A stretch of 24,069 nucleotides of DNA. It comes from Candidatus Saccharimonadota bacterium (GTDB lineage: Bacteria; Patescibacteriota; Saccharimonadia; Saccharimonadales; Saccharimonadaceae). The notes beneath the pieces were generated by a model. It was not told where the DNA came from, did no database searches, and saw only the letters and a program-made list of their open reading frames with translations. The stretch covers positions 1 through 24,069 of the forward strand of contig CAJPLV010000014.1 in the NCBI GenBank assembly GCA_905371715.1, in the 5' to 3' direction. The position numbers and the translations under genes are program-made. This document shows, in pieces, positions 6,868-12,664 of this stretch. The number at the start of each line of letters is the position of its first letter. Positions within the stretch are counted from its first letter, which is position 1.

Positions 6868-7373
6868 TATTTACTCCTTATTACGATGCTGAGGTTACGC
6901 CCAGCCATCACTGGTTTCTGTTCAAGTATTGCCTCATCTTGCAGCTGTTCAAAAACTTTGTTTATGAGTTCGTATCCCAGCTCTTTGTGCGCCATTTCAC
7001 GCCCGCGGAAGAATATCAAAATTTTTACTTTGTGTCCTTCTTTGAGAAATGAGCGGATTTTCCGTAACTTTATCTCTAGGTCATTGCTACCGATCTTTAA
7101 GCCGAAACGCATTTGTTTTAGTTCGCTAGCTTTACCGTTGCGTCGAGCTTTTTGTTGCTCCTTCATCTTCTGGTATTGATACTTTCCCCAATCAATGATT
7201 TTTGCAACAGGCGGGTCAGCTTTTGGTGAAATCTCCACTAAGTCAACCCCTGCCTGCCGCGCGACATTAAGTGCATCTGTGCGGCTCATGACGCCAAGTT
7301 GCGTTCCAGTTGTGTCTATGACACGAAGCTCTTTTGCTCGAATGGCATCATTGATACGAATTTTCGTATTGAT
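6867..7373 (-). CDS. infC: Translation initiation factor IF-3, AUC start
   Basis: 168 aa from the proposed start. IF-3 binds the 30S subunit, checks the start codon and initiator tRNA, and prevents premature 50S joining. N-domain IRINDAIRAKELRVID and GTQLGVMSRTDAL, the basic linker (KYQYQKMKEQQKARRN) and C-domain KIGSNDLEIKLRKIRSFL are all present. No ATG, GTG or TTG lies at the family start. An AAAGGAG (complement of 7380-7386) sits 6 nt before ATC (complement of 7371-7373). The next in-frame TTG upstream, 7448, falls in the -35 box of the promoter and cannot be the start. AUU, AUC or AUA starts are known for infC and allow IF-3 to repress its own translation. Confidence 0.93.
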   Translation of the reverse strand: MNTKIRINDAIRAKELRVIDTTGTQLGVMSRTDALNVARQAGVDLVEISPKADPPVAKIIDWGKYQYQKMKEQQKARRNGKASELKQMRFGLKIGSNDLEIKLRKIRSFLKEGHKVKILIFFRGREMAHKELGYELINKVFEQLQDEAILEQKPVMAGRNLSIVIRSK

Positions 7374-7419
7374 TGCAATCTCCTTTAAAATTACGTTAAT
7401 GAGGTAACACTCGCACCCT

Positions 7420-7448
7420 ATAGTATCAGAGGTAGGGCAAAAATTCAA
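7420..7448 (-). promoter_or_regulatory. Promoter of infC-rpmI-rplT
   Basis: On the minus strand: TTGAAT (complement of 7443-7448), a 17-bp spacer and TACTAT (complement of 7420-7425). The predicted start near 7413 gives a leader of about 40 nt to the AUC start codon. Confidence 0.72.
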
Positions 7449-7451
7449 GCT

Positions 7452-8972
7452 CTACATTTGTCTATATTGCAGTGCTTCCGCGATGTGGCTCGTGGTGATG
7501 TTGTCTGAGTTGTCAAGGTCGGCAATTGTGCGCGCAACACGGATGACTTTGAAATAGCCGCGTGGGCTCAGCTTGAGTGTATCAGACGCTTTTCTGAGTA
7601 AAATAGTTGATTCGGTGTTAAGTTTTGCAAACTGTGAAATTTCCTTATTTGTTAGATTATTGTTGTACTTACCACTACGATTATATCTGTTATTTTGAAT
7701 ATTTATTGCATTTTGAATCATTTTTTTCGCCAAAGACTGTTGATTTTTTGACGACAAATTTGAGGATAATAGTGAATCGTTTGATATGCGCGATACGTGG
7801 ACAGTGAGATCAATACGATCAAGCAAGGGTCCAGAAAGACGTTTTTGATAATGTTCAATTTGAGTTACCGAACAGGTGCATTCTCGTGCGGTATCACCAT
7901 AGTACCCGCATGGACATGGGTTCATTGTCGCGACAAGCATAAAATTAGCGGGGTAGGTGGCTCGCCCTCCAGATCGAGTGACGGTGACAATATGATCTTC
8001 AAGCGGCTGGCGAAGCGATTCAAGCGTCGATCGGGTGAATTCTGGTATTTCATCAAGATATAGAACGCCGAGGTGAGCAAGACTTATTTCGCCAGGTTTA
8101 GGGCGTGGTCCGCCGCCCATAAGCGAAGTGCGGCTTGCGGTATGATGTGGCGATCGAAATGGTCGCGTCGTGATGATATTGTCAGTCACTGATCCTTCAA
8201 GGCTATATATCTTTGTCACCTCAAGCTGTTCGTTGATTGACAATGGCGGTAAAAGACTTGGTAGTGTTTTTGCGAGCATTGATTTACCAGCGCCGGGTGT
8301 GCCAGAAAGCAGCAGGTTGTGGTGGCCTGCGGCTGCGATAACGAGTGCTCTTTTTGCTTGCTCTTGACCGAGAATGTCGTCAAGCGTCGTGCTGTCGTTT
8401 GATGTGCTGTTGTGATGAACGGGTAATGCTGTACGCTGTATAGGTGTGATAAGCGATTCTTTTTTCAAGTGTAGGTATAATTGTTTTAATGAATTAACAG
8501 GTATAATTGTAATGTCGGCAACAAGTGCTGCTTGTTCAGCATTTTTAGTCGGAAGATATATTGTTTTTATATGAGCGTTTCGTGCAATTTCGATAATGCT
8601 AATTGCACCAGAAGTGGGACGAATAGATCCATCAAGTGCAAGTTCGCCGGCAAAAAGGCTATTAGCGATATCTATTTGCGTCAGTTGCCCGCTTGATAAT
8701 AGAATCGCTAGGGCAATCGGAAGGTCGTAGTGCGTGCCATCTTTTGGAAGCTCGGCGGGCGCGAGATTGACGGTGATGCGCTTAGCTGGATATTCAAGTA
8801 AGGAATTTGATATGGCGCTTTTGACTCGCTCTTTTGCTTCGTCGATCGCTTTGTTGCCGAGCCCGACAATTTGTATGCCCGGCAAGCCTTTTGTCGCGTC
8901 GCTCTCAACCTCCACAACACTACCATCAAAGCCAATAGGCGCAGCAGTTAATACTTTCGCAAACATACCCAT
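7452..8972 (-). CDS. comM: ComM/YifB-family AAA+ ATPase (Mg chelatase-like)
   Basis: 506 aa. ComM-type proteins form hexameric helicases that promote branch migration during integration of DNA taken up by natural transformation. The N-terminal Lon-like domain (FAKVLTAAPIGFDG, KGLPGIQIVGL, VNLAPAELPKDG) is followed by a AAA+ core with Walker A GTPGAGKSML, Walker B YLDEIPEF, the NPCPCGYYGD insert and LLDRIDL, then a C-terminal lid with RGYFKVIRVARTIADL. Length is normal. The start may be ATG 8972 or, more like homologues, ATG 8966 (MFAKVL); no clear ribosome binding site precedes either. It ends a few bases upstream of the infC promoter and diverges from ssrA. Confidence 0.94.
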   Translation of the reverse strand: MGMFAKVLTAAPIGFDGSVVEVESDATKGLPGIQIVGLGNKAIDEAKERVKSAISNSLLEYPAKRITVNLAPAELPKDGTHYDLPIALAILLSSGQLTQIDIANSLFAGELALDGSIRPTSGAISIIEIARNAHIKTIYLPTKNAEQAALVADITIIPVNSLKQLYLHLKKESLITPIQRTALPVHHNSTSNDSTTLDDILGQEQAKRALVIAAAGHHNLLLSGTPGAGKSMLAKTLPSLLPPLSINEQLEVTKIYSLEGSVTDNIITTRPFRSPHHTASRTSLMGGGPRPKPGEISLAHLGVLYLDEIPEFTRSTLESLRQPLEDHIVTVTRSGGRATYPANFMLVATMNPCPCGYYGDTARECTCSVTQIEHYQKRLSGPLLDRIDLTVHVSRISNDSLLSSNLSSKNQQSLAKKMIQNAINIQNNRYNRSGKYNNNLTNKEISQFAKLNTESTILLRKASDTLKLSPRGYFKVIRVARTIADLDNSDNITTSHIAEALQYRQM

Positions 8973-8991
8973 TTACATAAAGTTAACCATA

Positions 8992-9021
8992 TTGCTTTTG
9001 GTATGTAAATAGTGGTATAAT
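8992..9021 (+). promoter_or_regulatory. Promoter of ssrA
   Basis: TTGCTT (8992-8997), an 18-bp spacer and a perfect TATAAT (9016-9021). The predicted start near 9028 is about 5 nt before the mature tmRNA 5' end, which would be made by RNase P. Confidence 0.78.
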
Positions 9022-9032
9022 AGGACAAACGC

Positions 9033-9429
9033 GGGGCTGATATAGCGTTCGACATTTGGACTTTAACAGGCTGTTTTGCGTACCGATTTCTGACGTAATC
9101 AGAATTAGTAATTGCAACATTTGCAAAGAAAGCAAAAGCATTTGTCGCATCATTGATGCCGAAGCAAACTGCTTTTGCGCTTGCTGCGTAATATACTGCA
9201 GCCATGCTTAGTTCCGATGCTTGCTAGAAACTAAGTGTGTCATATTCTGCAAGATCGATTCATACGCATCCGCTTGAGTGCGGTGAATTTAAATTTTTCA
9301 GCTCGTAGTAGTTGTATGTTTGTTTGGCTTCCGGGCAGCTACTGTGGTTATTGTAAAAACCAAACTATGTGCGTAGACGAACAGCGTGTTACCAAATGGA
9401 CCCGGGGGCGGTACCCGGCAGCTCCACCA
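9033..9429 (+). ncRNA. ssrA: Transfer-messenger RNA (tmRNA)
   Basis: About 397 nt. tmRNA with SmpB rescues stalled ribosomes and tags the nascent peptide for proteolysis. The 5' end GGGGCTGATATAGCGTTCGACA is a typical tmRNA start and pairs (GGGGCTG) with CAGCTCC before the encoded ACCA at the 3' end (9426-9429). The tag frame runs to TAA at 9189-9191 and ends QTAFALAA. The T arm has a normal 5-bp stem, CCGGG/CCCGG, but its 7-nt loop reads GGCGGTA instead of the near-universal TTCRANN. The middle of the gene contains segments able to form the usual pseudoknots, which were not resolved individually. Confidence 0.95.
9114..9191 (+). other. tmRNA proteolysis-tag reading frame
   Basis: The frame from GCA 9114 to TAA 9189-9191 encodes 25 residues beginning ATFAKKAK, with an internal SLMPK and ending QTAFALAA. 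The ALAA tail is the ClpXP-type degron. The resume codon is inferred: TAGTA just upstream resembles the UAGUC that precedes the E. coli resume codon, and would alternatively allow ATT at 9111. Most bacterial tags are 8-15 residues, so this one is long. Confidence 0.75.
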
Positions 9430-9440
9430 TGTAAGATTAG

Positions 9441-9463
9441 CGACCAATTGGGTCGTATTTTTT
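9441..9463 (+). terminator. Intrinsic terminator of ssrA
   Basis: Hairpin CGACC/GGTCG (9441-9445 with 9451-9455, loop AATTG) followed by a T-rich run. It lies 12 nt after the tmRNA CCA end. Confidence 0.8.
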
Positions 9464-9477
9464 ATTGCGTGGAATTA

Positions 9478-9508
9478 AAAACAACCACCTGCGAGTAGTG
9501 GTTGTTTT
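9478..9508. terminator. Second, bidirectional terminator-like hairpin
   Basis: An 11-bp stem (9478-9488 with 9498-9508), core ACAACCAC/GTGGTTGT, 9-nt loop and T tract on the plus strand and also on the minus strand. It backs up the ssrA terminator or stops minus-strand transcription coming from the gene-poor region. Confidence 0.75.
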
Positions 9509-9970
9509 ATCGTGGAGTTTTCGGAAATATGTTTATTTTTGGTTCTTGCACAATTTTTTTGCTCAAGAACTACCCCTATAATATGACGGAAAAGTGCTTG
9601 TGTCAATAACTTTTTGGAATTTAATCAAGTAAAAAATACCACAAATTATAGCAGCTGTTCTTGGTGTGATTTTGAAACTTTATTTCTAGGGCGGGGCGAG
9701 GACGGCGACAGTGATAATTAACTGATACCTATCTTCATAATGAGAAAAATGTTAGCATCTCGGTTGTGCTATAGGTTTGAGGATTGGATTGATTGTGTAC
9801 CAAAAATGATAGTTTCTTGATTTCATATTCAAAAAGCGACACCTATTTTTGTACGATGAAAATCTATAGGATCCTCTCGGTATTCTGTCGTTTGAGACAA
9901 TAATCTAATATAGAGGAGTTCACTGACTCATGCTTATACTACTCGGAAATGCTTAGTAAAATTAATCTGG

Positions 9971-10009
9971 AAAAGTTTAAGTAGAGTAGCAGTCTATGTT
10001 TAAACTTTT
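9971..10009. repeat. Perfect 10-bp inverted repeat
   Basis: AAAAGTTTAA (9971-9980) pairs with TTAAACTTTT (10000-10009) across a 19-nt loop, with further weak G-U pairs inside. It could be a weak terminator (the 3' arm ends in T) or a protein-binding site. Function not determinable. Confidence 0.55.
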
Positions 10010-10016
10010 ATCGTAA

Positions 10017-10439
10017 CCACGCCTGCTATATCAGAAAAGCTTGTCTTCAAAGTATGGTAATATCGCAAACTCAATAACATCAAAGCTAAAAGGCTACTAC
10101 TATATATTCAACAAGACTGTAAGTCCAGAACAAACCAGGAGGGCAGAGGGGATCAACTAGGAGGTATTAGGGGAGAACGTTGGATAAGTAAATATCCCAG
10201 AAACAGCCAGATCAACACCTAGCGTATGGCTATTGGGAGGGACGCTGTGCGAGAAAAGCTATAGCGGTTACCTGGTCATGTTTGTTGAGAGAGGGGTGGG
10301 GTCGGATTGGGGTTTTGTATAAAAAGTCATCAAAGAGAGAAGAGAGAATGATAAACGCGTCCTTGCTCGTCTATCAAAGTATTTGAAGCCGAAGCATCAT
10401 GTTAGAGATAATGGCTTTGAAGTGAACGACTATAAATAA
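10017..10439 (+). pseudogene. Possible decayed coding sequence, family unknown
   Basis: One plus-strand frame has only three internal stops (TAG 10158, TAA 10185, TAA 10320) in about 140 codons, against seven and ten in the other two plus-strand frames of the same stretch. Its translation has a protein-like composition, for example SKYGNIANSITSKLKG, PETARSTPSVWLLGG, SYSGYLVMFVERG and, after the last stop, a charged end KERRENDKRVLARLSKYLK. No start codon with a ribosome binding site and no family was recognised. Chance cannot be excluded. Confidence 0.25.
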
Positions 10440-11319
10440 GGCTATAAAATCTTAAAAAAAGATATCGGCGAAAATGCCTACTTCGCTTCGTCCGGACGCT
10501 CCTGGGGCAAGTTGCAACGAAAACTTCAATTGACTCAATGAGGGCTATTGCATCATTTTTTCGAAACGGATACGTTTTAGTAGTTGCCGAACAATAGGTT
10601 GACTCTACGAACGATCTGCTTAATATTAGACATAAAAATGACATCTGCGGATGCAGCAAAACAGACTGTGTTTTTGCCGCATAAATATGAGTGTTTTCGC
10701 TTCAATGTACAGCGTACGTGGCGCTAATGTTTTTTGATTTGTATATAGTAGCGATATTGTTGTGTACGAAAATAAATCAACATAGAATGCAATCCGTCTT
10801 GTGCGCTTTGCTGAAGAATAGGCCGCGTCGCGTGTGCACTAGTTTTTGATAGACGTTTATTATTAAGGCATGTCTTAATGTAGCTAGGATCTATGGCATG
10901 CAAGCTCATCGGGTCGCGCAAGGGCTAAGGACCGGCACAGATGGATGTGTACTCGAATTAAATTCCATATTTATTGGACATAATATGGCAAAGTTGTGTG
11001 AGTTGATCGTTCTTTGTTTGATCGATTATTTTCTTAAAAATATATAGGAGCGTCACCAACCTTGACGCCTTACGACTCTGCTTTTTGTTCTACTAAAATA
11101 AGCATGATACCTGCTAGTAGAAGTAAAATGTTTCGTTGTAAAATAAACAAATATCTCTCTAAGTAGTGTAAAATGGTTGAATAAACGACAGAAATTTTCT
11201 TATTGTTGTTAATTTAGCTATATGTAGGTTAATCTAATACAAATAACACAAAACAGGGGTAATATTGATGAATATAATACAACATAGTAAATATATCTAC
11301 GAATTTAATACCGAATATA

Positions 11320-11348
11320 TTGACGTATGGCGTTGTTTGTGCTAGTAT
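11320..11348 (+). promoter_or_regulatory. Candidate promoter of the structured RNA block
   Basis: TTGACG (11320-11325), a 17-bp spacer and TAGTAT (11343-11348) preceded by TGC, an extended -10 element. The predicted start is near 11355. A second -35-like TTGACA at 11361 has no good -10 partner. Confidence 0.5.
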
Positions 11349-11429
11349 TGAAACATAGCTTTGACAAAAACAAAAAAGCGACAAACATTAACAATTTAAA
11401 AATACAACACCTTGTGAAAGTTACGTTGT

Positions 11430-11775
11430 GCGACGGAAACTAGGTGGCAGCACAGATGCTATTTTATGAACGTTCTGTGAAGAAATTTTTCATAAAATAA
11501 AGTTCGTATTTTATACGATACGTGATACCACCTAAGCTCCGCCGGGATATGCATCCTTGGCGTTGTAGCGCGCGAAAGCTTGAGCGCTGCGCACCTGATA
11601 AATCCTTGACGAAGCGATCGTCGGCGAGAATCAGGTGCGTAGATAATAGACTCGCAATCGCAAGACTAGATGCTCGCGTCACGCGAGCGGTCAATTAGGC
11701 TATAAGCAGCTAGCGGCGACCCTAATAGTTGTTTAGAAAGGTGTTTCGTTTTTTTCGCGAAACTGCTTATATGCC
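11430..11775 (+). ncRNA. Candidate novel structured RNA with pseudoknot
   Basis: A dense succession of perfect helices: 11441-11447/11528-11534 enclosing 11461-11470/11489-11498 (10 bp) and 11504-11509/11513-11518, so a three-way junction; 11540-11543/11559-11562 capped by GGAT/ATCC; 11565-11571/11584-11590; 11591-11598/11631-11638 with inner GACGA/TCGTC; 11672-11678/11682-11688 (GCTCGCG, loop TCA). At the end ATTAGG (11694-11699) pairs with CCTAAT (11721-11726) while TATAAGCAG (11701-11709) pairs with CTGCTTATA (11763-11771): the arms interleave as an H-type pseudoknot. The block is more GC-rich than its surroundings, lacks a plausible protein frame, and lies just upstream of a membrane-protein gene. 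It matches no RNA family I recognise. It could be a free RNA or a long leader. Confidence 0.5.
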
Positions 11776-11801
11776 TTTAAGGGCGGTGGTATCATAATAT
11801 T

Positions 11802-12179
11802 ATGTTGAAACGCATAGTAGCTTTTATGACGGTTTGTTCAATCGTCGGGGTTCTCGCCATCATGCAGTCGTCTACTCCTTCGCATTCAAGCCCATTGATT
11901 ATATTGTTGGTATTTCTACTTTTATACGTGTCGGTATGTGGAGCGTTGACATTTTTGCTATATGGCGTACGGCTTGCTGTCGTGCGTATCAGTAAGGGCA
12001 AATTGAATGATCACACTAGCACTCTTTTCTCTCGGTCAATCGCATACGGGAGTGTTTTGGCGTTCTCGCCGATTATTCTTGTGGCCGTGCAATCTATCGG
12101 CGGGCTGAAGTTGTATGAAATTATACTCGTTGTTGTGTTTGAGACGGTGGCAATATTCTATGTTTATAAACAGCAGTAA
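11802..12179 (+). CDS. Small four-helix membrane protein, unknown function
   Basis: 125 aa with four predicted membrane segments at roughly 5-21, 31-56, 80-98 and 101-122, and a short basic loop (RISKGKLNDH) between the second and third. No family recognised. There is no Shine-Dalgarno sequence before ATG 11802. TATCAT at 11790-11795 could be a -10 box that would start the message at the ATG itself, although its -35 region is poor; alternatively translation occurs from a transcript that carries the upstream structured RNA. It is followed after 53 nt by genes of the VirD4-like module, in the same direction, but an extended -10 promoter separates them. Confidence 0.72.
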   Translation: MLKRIVAFMTVCSIVGVLAIMQSSTPSHSSPLIILLVFLLLYVSVCGALTFLLYGVRLAVVRISKGKLNDHTSTLFSRSIAYGSVLAFSPIILVAVQSIGGLKLYEIILVVVFETVAIFYVYKQQ

Positions 12180-12214
12180 ACCTTTGTAAGCGCTAGTAAT
12201 ATTGGTTGCTCTTA

Positions 12215-12223
12215 TGGTATAAT
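12215..12223 (+). promoter_or_regulatory. Extended -10 promoter of the secretion module
   Basis: TGGTATAAT (TG at 12215-12216, TATAAT at 12218-12223), with no convincing -35 box. The predicted start near 12230 is only about 3 nt before ATG 12233, so the message is probably leaderless. Confidence 0.6.
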
Positions 12224-12232
12224 TTAACAGAT

Positions 12233-12652
12233 ATGGAACCTAGGCAGCAGGAACAATTAGCGCCAACTGGCGAAATTCAGCCGACAGCGTCTCAATATGA
12301 GGCGGGTGCGGCGCAAAATTCTCCTGAAGTGGCGCAGAGCGGTGTTGAAAATCGCCGTGAGATTGGGTCTGTTCGGGCGGAAGCAGTTCAAGCTGCGATG
12401 GCAGCAGCTCCTGCGCTTCCTACTCCGATATTGTCTGCGCAGTCGGATAATAATGCGGGCGCTGTGGACGATACGACGGTTATGCTAGCGAACGATGACG
12501 ATCTGATTGAGAAGGAATGGGTTGATAAAGCGAAGAAGATTCTAGCTGAGACGAAAGATGATCCATATCGGCGCGAGTACGAAATAAGTAAGCTGCAAAT
12601 AGAGTATATCAGGCAGCGCTATGGGCGAGTGATAGGGCAGGCGGAAGATTAG
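12233..12652 (+). CDS. Small acidic protein of the VirD4-like module, unknown function
   Basis: 139 aa. The first 85 residues are rich in Ala, Gln, Glu and Pro and probably disordered. The C-terminal 50 residues (EKEWVDKAKKILAETKDDP, then a YRREYEISKLQIEYIRQRYG stretch) look like a compact helical domain. There is no signal peptide or membrane segment. ATG 12233 was chosen because the frame extension upstream (TTG 12206) contains the -10 box. It ends 12 nt before the large ATPase gene, so it is probably cotranscribed and may be its cytoplasmic partner; this is inference from position only. Confidence 0.75.
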   Translation: MEPRQQEQLAPTGEIQPTASQYEAGAAQNSPEVAQSGVENRREIGSVRAEAVQAAMAAAPALPTPILSAQSDNNAGAVDDTTVMLANDDDLIEKEWVDKAKKILAETKDDPYRREYEISKLQIEYIRQRYGRVIGQAED

Positions 12653-12664
12653 TATGGGGGCAGA

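Larger units (their letters stand above)
9509..11319. other. AT-rich gene-poor region downstream of ssrA
   Basis: No intact protein gene with a ribosome binding site, good length and protein-like composition was found in about 1.8 kb. Open frames at 10402-10659 and 10724-10921 on the minus strand lack any family features. Visible structure includes inverted repeats at 9542-9570, 9797-9854, 9971-10009, 10646-10681, 10965-10988 and 11050-11068, and a possible decayed frame at 10017-10439. The 3' end of tmRNA genes is a known integration site for genomic islands, so this could be an eroded island, but no second copy of the ssrA 3' end was found by eye. Confidence 0.6.

Noticed and set aside
7374..7448. 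N-terminal extension of infC from TTG 7448
   Set aside because: The extension covers the promoter and the Shine-Dalgarno sequence and is not part of the IF-3 family.
10402..10659. 85-codon minus-strand open frame
   Set aside because: Composition is not protein-like, there is no ribosome binding site, and it overlaps hairpins and the opposite-strand decayed frame.
10724..10921. 65-codon minus-strand frame and a 40-codon plus-strand frame in the same place
   Set aside because: Neither has supporting signals or recognisable similarity; both are expected by chance in this length.
9509..11319. Chromosomal replication origin
   Set aside because: AT-rich, but no cluster of TTATNCACA-type DnaA boxes was found and no dnaA or dnaN is in view.
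11464..11694. 76-codon minus-strand open frame
   Set aside because: It lies entirely in the helix-rich block, has no ribosome binding site or family features, and the pairing explains the sequence better.
9509..11800. CRISPR array or insertion sequence in the gene-poor zone
   Set aside because: No regularly spaced direct repeats and no transposase or matched terminal repeats with target duplication were seen.
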